DNA from: a virus
Direction: 5' to 3' (one strand)
IMG/VR virus record: IMGVR_UViG_3300030508_000013
Span: 1-64,000 of that record
DNA: 64,000 nt
This document shows positions 1 to 8,379 of the stretch, one piece after another. Under the pieces are notes generated by a model that saw only the letters and a program-made list of their open reading frames with translations, was not told the origin of the DNA and did not search any database. The translations under genes and the position numbers were made by a program. The stretch's first letter is position 1, and each line of letters opens with the position of its first letter.

Positions 1-167
1 AACTGGCTTATTAATGTCGAAATAGGATTGTCTGGTAAATTCCTTATTGCTTGTAATTCTCGAATTAAATGACCAGGTCCTGTTAGTGCCATTAGAACTT
101 GTCCTAATGCTTCTGCGTCTACACTAAACTTCAGTACAGCTTCATTATTTTTGTCTTCATCAGCCAT
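1..167 (-). CDS. Hypothetical protein, N-terminal part (gene runs off the left edge)
   Basis: An open frame of 55 codons starts at 167 (MADEDKNNEA...) and runs past position 1. An in-frame ATG lies two codons upstream at 173, but an AAAGG Shine-Dalgarno sits 8 nt before the ATG at 167 and overlaps the other, so 167 is preferred. The visible part is acidic and then amphipathic, with no motif I recognise. It is the next gene in the leftward series after 266-751, separated from it by a strong terminator. Function unknown. Confidence 0.6.
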   Translation of the reverse strand, partial: MADEDKNNEAVLKFSVDAEALGQVLMALTGPGHLIRELQAIRNLPDNPISTLISQ

Positions 168-186
168 GTTCATATCCTTTATGTAA

Positions 187-241
187 TAAATAAAAAAAGG
201 AATATATCCCTAACCAAACTTAACGTCTGGTTAGGGATATT
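187..241 (-). terminator. Rho-independent terminator for the 266-751 gene
   Basis: A perfect 13-bp stem (204-216 with 228-240) and an 11-nt loop are followed, reading leftward, by a run of seven T (minus strand, complement of 192-198). It lies 25 nt after the stop codon of the 266-751 gene. Confidence 0.85.
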
Positions 242-265
242 TATTGTCTTTAATGCTTATTATTT

Positions 266-751
266 TTAGGAATTTGCAAGTGCTTTTGCAGCAGCAGCAG
301 CAGCAATTTCTTTTACCTTCTTGAACTCGCCTTTGTTCTTCAACCCCTTTGATTCCCACTTGGCAGTCAGCAGGCCATAAGCGGTTGTCTTTGGACTATC
401 CTTTACACCTGGTTGTGCTTGGACTTCAGCACTACGTACGAAATGAAAGCCGAGCGTATCTTTGCCGGTCAGAGGAATTTCAATCTTCGCGTCATCAATT
501 GTCTTCTGTTTCTTCAAGACAGGAATAACCGACTCAGTGAATGCCAGCCCAGCAGCCGCAAGGAACATGGAGTTATGAGCGTTAATCTCTTGGATCGAAT
601 TAATTGTAATTGTTTCTGGCAATGTCCTTGCATAGATATCAGCTGCGATAGCAGTCGTACCTGTCTTTGCATCGACAGTAATTGCTTCTTTGATCAATTT
701 GGCTAGATCGATTGTTTCTTGCTTTAATTCTGGCTTCTTATTTTCCGACAT
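266..751 (-). CDS. Hypothetical phage protein (161 aa)
   Basis: The 161-aa protein is charged at the N-terminus (MSENKKPELKQE). A mid region contains a short hydrophobic helix (residues about 62-80), and the tail is very alanine-rich (KEIAAAAAAKALANS). There is no signal peptide or catalytic motif I recognise. The start has an AAAGGAAA Shine-Dalgarno. It is the last gene of its transcript because a strong hairpin terminator follows. Its place just downstream of capsid and RNA polymerase genes in a phiKZ-type order makes a virion or head role possible, but this is inference. Confidence 0.7.
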   Translation of the reverse strand: MSENKKPELKQETIDLAKLIKEAITVDAKTGTTAIAADIYARTLPETITINSIQEINAHNSMFLAAAGLAFTESVIPVLKKQKTIDDAKIEIPLTGKDTLGFHFVRSAEVQAQPGVKDSPKTTAYGLLTAKWESKGLKNKGEFKKVKEIAAAAAAKALANS

Positions 752-915
752 GATAGTATTTCCTTTTAATTAACTAAAGTATATTATTAAAACTACGTTA
801 AACGTCGTTAGATCGACGTGTCTGATGTAATGCAAACGTATACGTATTGACGCTCGCAATATCACTATTGTTATATGCTAACAATAGCCGATGAGACTCA
901 GACAAATCCATCTAT
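752..915 (-). other. 164-nt intergenic region with a hairpin and probable promoter
   Basis: No gene is seen. A 9-bp hairpin (865-873 with 879-887, loop TATGC) lies after the stop of the 916-1527 gene and may end or process that transcript, although it has no T run. The AT-rich stretch 760-800 just upstream of the 266-751 start is the likely promoter and leader area. I cannot define a promoter sequence with confidence. Confidence 0.4.
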
Positions 916-1527
916 TTATTTCTTAAAGATATTTCCGAAATTGCTATTCTGTTTATTAATAGCATCGTTGCTCGGCTCTCGTTTATCAGACAATGGCGAA
1001 TTCTTCAAATTATCAATAACCGATAATTGTTGTTTTGTTTTAGCCGTATGTCGCTCGCTTTTTAATAAACCACTGTTCTTTAGTTTATCTTCGAGTTCTT
1101 CTTTTGTCAGAGGTTTAGGAGGAAGTTCAGTTCTACCGAGCGCTGGAACAGATACCAAAGTAACGCTAACCGTTGTTGCTGACTCATCAGCTAATGCTTT
1201 TAAGTATAAATCACCACCAGTTAGGATATGATATTTTTTATCATGTCGAACAACACGTAAAATGTCCGCGTAAACATGACTGGCCATGTTTTCTGGTTCT
1301 ATGACTGTATCAAGAACAAGATCGTTAATATCTACTTCAATTTCTTTTGCGAACTTACTCACGATTTTTATTTGATCGTAAACGTACCGAACATCACAAA
1401 GAGAAATTACCGCACTACTCGTATCTATTGTTTTATTAACTGGTTTTTTATTTTTTGTTTTAGAACGTTTGCGTGAAGCTCCCTGCACATCCGGAGTATT
1501 TTGCTGTTGCGCAACTACATTATCCAT
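916..1527 (-). CDS. Hypothetical protein, possible ParB-like fold (203 aa)
   Basis: The N-terminus is basic and disordered (residues 1-35). It is followed by a compact region (about 40-135) ending in KYHILTGGDLYLKALADE then SVTLVSVPAL, and a polar C-terminal tail. The central phrase has the rhythm of the ParB/sulfiredoxin substrate-binding turn (hydrophobic strand, Gly-Gly-x-x-x-x-x-Ala-Leu helix, then a strand). The same layout recurs in the next gene upstream (1555-2016), so the two look like distant tandem paralogues. No catalytic residue set is certain. Function unknown; the ParB-like idea is weak. Confidence 0.65.
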   Translation of the reverse strand: MDNVVAQQQNTPDVQGASRKRSKTKNKKPVNKTIDTSSAVISLCDVRYVYDQIKIVSKFAKEIEVDINDLVLDTVIEPENMASHVYADILRVVRHDKKYHILTGGDLYLKALADESATTVSVTLVSVPALGRTELPPKPLTKEELEDKLKNSGLLKSERHTAKTKQQLSVIDNLKNSPLSDKREPSNDAINKQNSNFGNIFKK

Positions 1528-1554
1528 GACGACCTCTTTGTGTAAATATAAAAA

Positions 1555-2016
1555 TTATTTTCTATTGAAGTTACTACCAGAATTAAATTCACGTGGTGTT
1601 CTTCTATCTTCAAATCTTGGTCGATTTGAAAATGCTGGAGGATAAGTTGGCGCTATGACTGCTACGGGCACTGGTTGTTCTGGATTAATGCGAACGCTCT
1701 TTAAAGCTGGGGTGGAAATAAGACGTCCTTTAATCATTGCTTTGCCTGACTTAATCGCCTCAGTAACATAATTCTGACCAATGATAACAGTGTACTTACC
1801 ATGTTGTTTAAAATAGAGCGGGCCAGTGAAGTCAATAGGTTCATTTGAATTCTCTATTGTAACTACGTGATCTGGGTTAATTTCTTTTGTTTCAGAAAAT
1901 GGATTAATATCAGCAACACCAACTGCAATCGTAGACCCTGCTTTTCCAAGCAGAATTAAACGGTCAAGCTGATAACGGTTCTTGTTAAAAACAAGTACGG
2001 CTTCTTTGTTGCTCAT
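1555..2016 (-). CDS. Hypothetical protein, paralogue-like to 916-1527 (153 aa)
   Basis: The 153-aa protein has a compact N-terminal 110 residues and a Pro/Arg/Asn-rich, probably disordered tail. Residues about 75-108 (KYTVIIGQNYVTEAIKSG ... RLISTPAL) line up with the KYHILTGGDLYLKALADE ... VTLVSVPAL region of the neighbouring 916-1527 product, which suggests an old tandem duplication. Start: ATG with an AAGGATTT element upstream. It is separated from the next gene upstream by a 184-nt gap that probably holds its own promoter. Function unknown. Confidence 0.65.
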   Translation of the reverse strand: MSNKEAVLVFNKNRYQLDRLILLGKAGSTIAVGVADINPFSETKEINPDHVVTIENSNEPIDFTGPLYFKQHGKYTVIIGQNYVTEAIKSGKAMIKGRLISTPALKSVRINPEQPVPVAVIAPTYPPAFSNRPRFEDRRTPREFNSGSNFNRK

Positions 2017-2200
2017 AGTTTTGAAATCCTTTTAAAGTAAGTTACACATAGAAGAGATGCATACCGGTTATTTTTAACCAGTATTTGTTTACTACAGAGT
2101 AATTCTGTTCTTATTTATTACACTGCTCACCTTAGTGATATATGTGTTTATTTTTTTAGAATGCGGCATAGAGGCTGAGTATTACCCCAGCCTCTGCTTT
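2017..2200 (-). other. Intergenic region with two hairpins and a terminator-like element
   Basis: Just after the protease gene's stop (reading leftward) lies a 7-bp hairpin (2171-2177 with 2188-2194). It is followed on the minus strand by TATGCCGC and then a run of seven T (complement of 2152-2158), a probable terminator. A second hairpin with an ACCGGTTA/TAACCAGT stem lies at about 2063-2083. The remaining AT-rich sequence probably contains the promoter for 1555-2016. Confidence 0.5.
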
Positions 2201-2974
2201 TTACCATTCCGTGTAAGCAGCTTTTTTAGTAGTATCGAAACTATCTAAGGCAGACCACCCTAAACTAGCATATAACTCATCCGCACTCAAATGAGTAGAC
2301 TCACGAGAAAAACCAGGAAGTGATTGTTCTTTAAAACTGCGCTCTATAACGCCACGAGAAAAACTCATATCAAGAAGATTCTCAAGGGCAGGAGATTTCC
2401 ATTTCTCAGCCACACTAATGCCTGGTTCGTTTACATGATCGAATGTTACAATGTTTCGAAGTGCTCGTTTATAAACACCATTTTGACGGAAGTCATCAGT
2501 GAATGCTCGAATAGAAAAACATATGTTCTCATTTGGGTTAGCTAGTTCTTTTTCAAGGACATACCCTAATTCACCAGAAGGACATACTTCGCTAATAATA
2601 GCAATGACCGGTTTACCATTAGCATCTTTAATGTTGTTGTAATCAAGCGTAATCGATGCGTGATGACAGCAAATTCTATTCTCGACAATTGTCATGACAC
2701 GATTCGCAAACGACTCTACAGACTGATTAGGGTCCATCCTAGGGTGTCCGTTTTCGCCTCGCAGTGACCCGCGCGCTACACGTCGTTGAAACTGACTAGA
2801 ACTTTCAAATAAATCTTTGGCTTGTTCGTAGACATATAGTTGCCCAGCCGAGTTGAATACATTTAAAGCACCAACTACCATCGGATAATAACCTTTGGCA
2901 TTCTTTTTAAGCTCGCCTACTTTATTTACTCCAACTAGTGAAGTACATGCAAATGTAACAGAATTTAAAGCCAT
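2201..2974 (-). CDS. Prohead maturation protease (phiKZ gp175 / T4 gp21-like)
   Basis: A 257-aa protein with the layout of the phage prohead proteases (peptidase families S80/U9). Residues 72-81 read RGENGHPRMD, with His77 as the likely catalytic histidine. A CHHASITLDY strand follows at about 103-112, then SGELGYVLEKEL at about 133-144, and CFSIRAF at 152-158 with Ser154 as the likely nucleophile. In the family the protease removes scaffold and propeptides inside the immature head and then is lost. It sits next to probable structural genes and the virion RNA polymerase genes, matching phiKZ order. Call rests on motif reading. Confidence 0.75.
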   Translation of the reverse strand: MALNSVTFACTSLVGVNKVGELKKNAKGYYPMVVGALNVFNSAGQLYVYEQAKDLFESSSQFQRRVARGSLRGENGHPRMDPNQSVESFANRVMTIVENRICCHHASITLDYNNIKDANGKPVIAIISEVCPSGELGYVLEKELANPNENICFSIRAFTDDFRQNGVYKRALRNIVTFDHVNEPGISVAEKWKSPALENLLDMSFSRGVIERSFKEQSLPGFSRESTHLSADELYASLGWSALDSFDTTKKAAYTEW

Positions 2975-3006
2975 GGTATTTTCCTTAAACTATATATTTA
3001 CTTCCA

Positions 3007-3732
3007 TCACCTTCGAATAATGGATTCGATTCTTTCCACTCTTTCGGTCGGGTTCACAAGAGAAGAAACCAACCCTTCATCAAAATAACTACCAAGTAAT
3101 TTATTGGTAGTGTTAGTAGCCGCATATTGAACACTGCGTAAGCCAATAAACGCAGGAGGATTAGTTTCTAATTCATCAAGAGTTTGAACAGAATGACGAT
3201 AATACTCATGACGATTTTCAGAGTTACGAGAAATCATTGAAGCAATTAATTCCATCACCTCGTGTGTTTCCCCGATACCAGCGCCAGCATGTTTCTTTGC
3301 AGTATCTAATAGCAACCCAAGTTCTCGATAGCCAACATACCACGGCACATGGCCTTTAGATGCAATTTCATCAAATATTTTGTAAACTAATATATCTGTT
3401 TTAACGAGATCGATTGAAGAAAATACAGTACTACCTGGCTCAAAATAAAACTCGTAACATTCATCTTCATTAAACGTTACCTTCATTGTAGAAGTAGGTT
3501 CTATGCGAATCATTGCGTTAACAAGAGACACACCGTAATACTTGTCTTCGCAAGTAATCGCATAGATACCAACAATGTGTGTTTCAATGCCAATTGTGGC
3601 TAAGCCTCTTTCAGCAAATCGACTAGGTATATAAATCTTTACAGCACGTTTAGCGCGCACAGACCTATCTTCTAAAACTTCTAAACAAGCATGTACCTTA
3701 TCTGCATCACGAATAAGTTCTTTGGGATTCAT
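3007..3732 (-). CDS. Conserved jumbo-phage protein, probable virion protein (241 aa)
   Basis: The 241-aa soluble mixed alpha/beta protein has no recognised catalytic motif. The N-terminal half looks beta-rich. The C-terminal half is helical and contains a conserved-looking stretch around NPPAFIGLRSVQYAATNT. It sits between the prohead protease and a 491-aa gene, spaced by 32 and 14 nt, so it is likely cotranscribed. In phiKZ this position (gene 176) is in the structural/RNA polymerase cluster. A head or virion-associated role is inference. Confidence 0.65.
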   Translation of the reverse strand: MNPKELIRDADKVHACLEVLEDRSVRAKRAVKIYIPSRFAERGLATIGIETHIVGIYAITCEDKYYGVSLVNAMIRIEPTSTMKVTFNEDECYEFYFEPGSTVFSSIDLVKTDILVYKIFDEIASKGHVPWYVGYRELGLLLDTAKKHAGAGIGETHEVMELIASMISRNSENRHEYYRHSVQTLDELETNPPAFIGLRSVQYAATNTTNKLLGSYFDEGLVSSLVNPTERVERIESIIRR

Positions 3733-3746
3733 ATACCTACCTTAAG

Positions 3747-5222
3747 TTATTTGAGTACTGTAACACGAAACTGTGTGCTGACCCAATACGCTATATATTC
3801 TAACACACTAACAGCAGCAGCTTCACGCACGTCAATTGTTGGATTTTCTTTCTTAATTCGTTCAATACCAGAAAGAATACGTTCCGCATCTGTGTGAAAG
3901 AAACGTGCATTACAAACGAGTCTTAAACACAAATCCCACAGGTCATCTAATTCGCTTTCACGAGCAGCCTCTAACATTTTAGAAAAACGTCTTACAATGT
4001 TATCTCTGCTATCTGGCAAAGGTTCTTTTACTTCATCCAGGTCACGTAGTTGACGATCAAACTCTTTTGTAAGAATGTGCTTCGTTCTAGTGAAACGACG
4101 ATTGCTTTCTGTTACAGAAGTAATAGACGAATGGCGCGCCCATAACGTTTTCAGTTCGATAGCTTTATCATTGATTGAAGAAACAGTACAAACTGGAACC
4201 CCGGTTAACGTGTTGCCAAACAAGATTTCGTTTTCACCACCGTCCTGAATCCATTTACTATATACGTCGCTATTGACAATTGTTTTAGTTCCTTGTACAG
4301 ATTTAACAAGAATTTTATTCTTTGAAGAACTATCATGATCGTCAATAGCACGACATAACCGAGAACCGGCTTGATTGCGATATTCGACAATCAAATTATT
4401 AAATGCATTTAGGCCCATTGTTGTTTCTGGCAAAGGCTTATCAGCTAATGCGTTAGCTAATAGATAGATAGCTAATGCATTATCAACGCCTTCAGCAGGA
4501 CACTCTGTAAATGTGTTAAAACGAAGTTGTTGTTTCTCACTTAACTCCGCTTGTTTAATTTGGAACACATGAGTCCAAATACGAATGAAGAAACTATCTC
4601 CTTTTACAGATGCCCATTCATCAATCGCGTCATTAAGATTCTTAGTTCCTGTCTTCATCAGCTTCAACATTTCTTCCACTGTAATGAGCGGTAACTTCAT
4701 TGCTAGCGGTGGTGTGTTGAATGGTTCTTCTTCAAAACGACGTACTGATTTTTCTAGTGCACTGTTTAACAACGGAGCAGGAGGAGAGTAAGTGATTACC
4801 TCCATACCCAATAAAGAAGATGGCGTAGTCAGACTTAACTCACGATGAACTCGTGATACCAGATCAGCAACAGCCGGAGCAACTACCGTTTTTGCAAACA
4901 AGATATATCGCTTAACAGCTTCTGTAACTAACAGTGTTGTATTGTCCAATACTTCGTCATGAGCAGATGTTCCAAATGCTTCATTCTTAGCATTGGCCAT
5001 GTATGTAATCATCTTAACATTAGGACTGCCCACACCTTCTACTTTTACGCCAGGTACACCAGACGTTTTTTCTGTACTAGAAAAAGCAATACGCGCATCA
5101 GAACGAGTCGCTTTCACTAGCGTGTCCAGTGGTGTGCCTTCAATTGGAGTAAGAACTATGTTGTGTTCATCCAAAATCTGAGTGAGAGTTAACGCACTAT
5201 CAAGAGCTTCTACGTTCAACAT
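3747..5222 (-). CDS. Conserved jumbo-phage protein, probable virion protein (491 aa)
   Basis: The 491-aa protein is predominantly helical by composition, without membrane segments or a signal peptide. Residues about 160-200 are proline-rich (SPPAPLLNSALEK, NTPPLAMKLP). The C-terminus ends VLEYIAYWVSTQFRVTVLK. It starts 1 nt after the stop of the small gene 5224-5427, so it is probably translationally coupled to it, and continues the protease operon. No known fold is recognised. Location between the beta subunit gene and the prohead protease suggests a structural protein, as for phiKZ gene 177. Confidence 0.65.
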   Translation of the reverse strand: MLNVEALDSALTLTQILDEHNIVLTPIEGTPLDTLVKATRSDARIAFSSTEKTSGVPGVKVEGVGSPNVKMITYMANAKNEAFGTSAHDEVLDNTTLLVTEAVKRYILFAKTVVAPAVADLVSRVHRELSLTTPSSLLGMEVITYSPPAPLLNSALEKSVRRFEEEPFNTPPLAMKLPLITVEEMLKLMKTGTKNLNDAIDEWASVKGDSFFIRIWTHVFQIKQAELSEKQQLRFNTFTECPAEGVDNALAIYLLANALADKPLPETTMGLNAFNNLIVEYRNQAGSRLCRAIDDHDSSSKNKILVKSVQGTKTIVNSDVYSKWIQDGGENEILFGNTLTGVPVCTVSSINDKAIELKTLWARHSSITSVTESNRRFTRTKHILTKEFDRQLRDLDEVKEPLPDSRDNIVRRFSKMLEAARESELDDLWDLCLRLVCNARFFHTDAERILSGIERIKKENPTIDVREAAAVSVLEYIAYWVSTQFRVTVLK

Positions 5223-5223
5223 A

Positions 5224-5427
5224 TTAAATTTCTCCCAAATAAGGCGTTACTTTTCGTTGAAAACAAGTTTGTGCTAGGTTGTAAATAATAGAACGGGATA
5301 ACGGAGATCCGTTTAAAGTGTCCGCTACTTCGTTACCCAATACACCCTGCGCCACGCTAGCTACTAACTCATTAGCGTTAGCTAGTGTTACTAAAGTTCT
5401 TTCTGAATCTTGATTATTTAAACCCAT
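5224..5427 (-). CDS. Small conserved hypothetical protein (67 aa)
   Basis: The 67-aa protein MGLNNQDSERTL... starts with a good AGGA Shine-Dalgarno 8 nt before the ATG. It ends 1 nt before the ATG of the 491-aa gene, which argues for coupled translation. It is acidic-to-neutral and helical with no motif recognised. It sits directly after the end of the spliced beta subunit gene. Function unknown. Confidence 0.6.
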   Translation of the reverse strand: MGLNNQDSERTLVTLANANELVASVAQGVLGNEVADTLNGSPLSRSIIYNLAQTCFQRKVTPYLGEI

Positions 5428-5462
5428 GATGTTTTCCTATGAAAATAACTATTACGTCGCAT

Positions 5463-5675
5463 TTAATTTTGACCTTTGTATATCTTACACGCCTTAGCGC
5501 TAATGACGTTAAGTAAAGTGCATGTTGTTCCAATAATATCTGGACTACACACAATACGATTTTGTATACTGAGAGCACCGAATATGGCATCTATTTTAAC
5601 ACCGGATTCGGTAGTGATGTCGTCATTCAGAATTGTGCCAAAAACTGTTTTCATTTGATTACAGAACACGCCTTT
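5463..5675 (-). CDS. Virion RNA polymerase beta subunit, exon 4 (C-terminal end)
   Basis: This exon encodes the last 70 residues (1456-1525) of the spliced beta protein. It begins KGVFCNQMKTVFGTIL, which matches the NKGV element of bacterial beta. In E. coli this is the GDKMAGRHGNKGV motif, whose lysines (K1065, K1073) contact the initiating nucleotide. The GD just before it comes from exon 3 (VPAGVGD, ending at 6029). An unspliced reading frame can be opened from a TTG at 5687, but its first four codons are intron sequence. The protein stops about 55 residues after the motif, so the usual beta C-terminal region is absent here; it appears to be encoded at 32099-32788. Confidence 0.8.
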   Translation of the reverse strand, partial: KGVFCNQMKTVFGTILNDDITTESGVKIDAIFGALSIQNRIVCSPDIIGTTCTLLNVISAKACKIYKGQN

Positions 5676-6028
5676 CCTTTTGTCCAATTAGTTCGTTAGA
5701 CTAACCCGGTGTGCACTGACACCCGCCTACATTTTCATGTAGGAGCAGATCATATCTTCATCCTCTATTTCTAGTTAGGATGTTTCCCATTTCTGTCCAC
5801 TTGGACTCTACACCGTGGTAAGCGGTTGATCGTTGAACCTTTTCCATTTTACAGGAACTTGGCTGCTAAAGAGGATCTTAGATCCTACGGTTGCCCATTG
5901 TAATATCCGTTTCGTTTTTAGACCATGGCTTTGTCTTTCGACTCGCAGTGGTGAAACAGCTTTAGGGGGTTCCAGCAGTTAGAGAAAATTCATTTGAACA
6001 TTACTAATCAAATGGACTATATTTTTTA
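5676..6028 (-). ncRNA. Group I intron 1 in the beta gene (353 nt, no ORF)
   Basis: Reading leftward, exon 3 ends GGTGAT and the intron starts TAAAAAATATAG. It ends GGACAAAAGG with the expected terminal G at 5676, and joining gives ...GVGD-KGVF... in frame. The core is visible: the minus strand shows GGGCAACCGTAGG (P3/P4 region), GGTTCAACGATCA (R element, about 5827-5839) and GAAGATATGATCTGC (S element, about 5745-5759). GATCA and TGATC pair to form P7. It is a compact ribozyme lacking an endonuclease ORF. Its 3' half is nearly identical to intron 2. Confidence 0.85.
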
Positions 6029-6943
6029 ATCACCTACACCAGCAGGAACTTCACCTGTGATGTATACTTTAATTGCTAACGTATCTAACGATAACGGATC
6101 ACCTTCGATTCTAAAACCTTCATCTACGGAACCAGTATAGGCTGTTTTACCAGCCGCTCGATTACGCTTAGAGAATTCACGATCGTAAGTAGTTACAATA
6201 CTACGCAATGAATCCGACATGTCTTCAATCATTCCGTTGTAAAATACCTCAATCCGTTCTATTTTACCAATCGTTTTAGCTTGTGGTGTTTGAGCACTTA
6301 ATATACGTAATGTATCTAATGATTCTTCATCAAAGAGACCTGATTCAGCTGTAATAGCATCTTCGATTACACATAAAATACTCTCAGATTCCACCTTATC
6401 ACCAGGTTTGACTAACCGACGTATACTTTGATCAAAATTAACAACAATGTATTTTACCTTTGTTGTTGACGTAGATAACAACTTAGCTGCTCTTCTAGAA
6501 ATAGCAGAGGAATCGTCTAGTGTGGCGTTTGATTCCATTAGCGCCGTCTTTACCATAATGCCAGATTTCCAAACAACATCGTTTGGATTGAAAAGATCTT
6601 TTTCAAAGAAACCTGTATTATAACAAATAAGCTCACTTGTTTTAAATACCTGACCAGGGATCATATCTGTTTTCACAGAATGAGGGATCACTAAACCAGC
6701 AGCATTACCAAAACGTCTACCTAATTCATATCCAGTTGGTTTTTCATCTCCGTCATATTGAACAATAATACCGTGTTCTGAAACAGAAATTACTTTACCA
6801 GGTTTCTTTGCGGTCATAGCAAACAGATCGCTTGTCCTGTGAGGTAACACTTGCTCGTAACCAGTACGAATTTGCGGTTGCGCATAACCTATACAAGACA
6901 CGACGTGACTAGCTTGAACCGATGCAAAATTTACCCGTTTGGG
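6029..6943 (-). CDS. Virion RNA polymerase beta subunit, exon 3
   Basis: Exon 3 encodes residues 1151-1455 of the spliced beta. It starts PKRVNFASVQASHVV, directly continuing SPASDRDD at the end of exon 2. Together they match the E. coli beta segment EHDDANRALMGANMQRQAV, part of the active centre. Further on are NPNDVVWKSGIMVKTALMES and the run up to VPAGVGD, which precedes the catalytic KGV in exon 4. Without splicing, the open frame seems to begin at a GTG at 6901 and stop at 6026. These ends are artefacts of the flanking introns. Confidence 0.85.
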
Positions 6944-8379
6944 CCTTTTGTCCAGTGAGGTCGCTTTACTCTCCTCACCCGGTGTGTTAAGACACCCGCC
7001 TACACTTTCATGTAGGAGCAGACTATATCTTCATCCTCTTAGAATAAGTAGGATGTCTTCTATTTCCCCAGGGCTTCCTAGGTACTGGCTGATAAGGCCA
7101 TAGTCGTTGAACGTTCCTCGTATCGTTTCCGATCATTAGAGGCTTCGCTGCGGATTACCCAATCTTTATCTTTGTTACCGTACCCAGGTAATTATTCTGG
7201 CCGCTAGTCAGTTTCCTATACTAGTTTGGTAGATAAAGCTCTAAGGGACTTCCCGCCAATTAAAAAGAATTTCATTGAATATTACTATTCAATGAGACCT
7301 AGATTGTTTATTAAAATTAATACGGATAATATCCGTACCTATAACCATCAGAAAAAACTTTTTCACCATTCGATTTAAGACGATAATTAAGTGCAGTTGT
7401 TGTCAACCTGTGCCACTTCGCGCACTCTACAGCGGAAGGATATATTTTAAACTCACCATTTTCATTATTTACTACTTTTACGCACCGACTACATGAAAAA
7501 TTATTTAACTCCAAATATGGATCAATAACTTCTCTCCATGGTGTTAAGTCATGCGCCCAGCGTATTTGAATAAAATTTGGTAAGACAGGTTGATCTTCGC
7601 GACGTATCCATTGAGAAAGCGTCGGTAACGCAATGTCCAAGTCTTTAGCTAACTCACTCATTTGGTTATATGTTGCTATTTCACCAGTAAGTACGTTACG
7701 AACACTAATCGCTTTGGAAGTGCTATTCTGCAAAAGAGCTTGCTCAACTGAAATAGGAATTATCCATGGTTCATTAGAGTGTGATCCGCGATACTGTTTT
7801 CGCTCAGGAAACACTCTTTCTTCACCAACAAAGATACGATAATTAATTGCATCTTTCGACATACCCATAAAACGAGCACACTCAATAATACTTGGAAATT
7901 TTCTAATATTCCCAGTATCTATATCTCTAACCGAAATAGGAATACATTTTGGTGTAATTCCCATTGCACCAGCATGTTCCGCATTTCCTTGATAAGTAGT
8001 CCATTCTAAATTATCTAACCAATCATCACCTTTAACGGTGTTAATGTGATTGACAACAAGTGAGGTTATGTCTACGCCGGGATGTTTAAAAACATAACAC
8101 AGTAAACGATGTCTTCCCCATGTTAGGGTATAGTTATCATCACCAAATATCCGGTAATTTACATAGCCATCAGGATTTCTACTACCTTCCAAATTAATGC
8201 GTGTAGTTTTATTGATTACTCGACCATCAATAGAAATTACATAGTTCGAGTATCCTGGTATTTCATAATAACCAGGAAAATCAATACTTTCTTTTAATTC
8301 ATGGTTATACATTTAACACTCCTTAATATTCAACATATTATAGTGTGTTAATTTTATTTTAATTCAAAACAATCTGTTA
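6944..8379 (-). ncRNA. Group I intron 2 in the beta gene (1436 nt, carries an HNH ORF)
   Basis: Exon 2 ends AGAGATGAT at 8380, the intron begins TAACAG and ends GGACAAAAGG at 6944. The join gives ...ASDRDD-PKRVN... in frame. R element GTTCAACGACTATGG lies at about 7098-7113 and S element GAAGATATAGTCTGC at about 7018-7032, together forming P7. The HNH ORF 7317-8312 occupies the 5' part, upstream of the core. The stretch from the CACCCGCCTACA motif to GGATGT closely matches intron 1, so the two are recent sisters. Confidence 0.85.
7317..8312 (-). CDS. Intron-encoded HNH homing endonuclease (NUMOD4-HNH-NUMOD1)
   Basis: A 331-aa product. The NUMOD4-like N-terminus (FPGYYEIPGYSNYVISIDGRV) is followed by an HNH nuclease core, with GRHRLLCYVFKHP, VVNHINTVKGDD and NLEWTTYQGN at about residues 68-112. 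Then come DNA-binding NUMOD1-type repeats (FPSIIECARFMGMSKDAINYRI and two further copies, including IYPSAVECAKWHRLTTTALNYRL). It lies wholly within intron 2 and presumably cuts intronless alleles of the beta gene to spread the intron. The HNH residues appear intact, so it may be active. Confidence 0.9.
   Translation of the reverse strand: MYNHELKESIDFPGYYEIPGYSNYVISIDGRVINKTTRINLEGSRNPDGYVNYRIFGDDNYTLTWGRHRLLCYVFKHPGVDITSLVVNHINTVKGDDWLDNLEWTTYQGNAEHAGAMGITPKCIPISVRDIDTGNIRKFPSIIECARFMGMSKDAINYRIFVGEERVFPERKQYRGSHSNEPWIIPISVEQALLQNSTSKAISVRNVLTGEIATYNQMSELAKDLDIALPTLSQWIRREDQPVLPNFIQIRWAHDLTPWREVIDPYLELNNFSCSRCVKVVNNENGEFKIYPSAVECAKWHRLTTTALNYRLKSNGEKVFSDGYRYGYYPY

Noticed and set aside
413-1476. 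Plus-strand ORFs (413-706, 875-1231, 1276-1476)
   Set aside because: They lie antisense to clearly coding minus-strand genes, have no Shine-Dalgarno and give Cys/Phe-rich improbable proteins.
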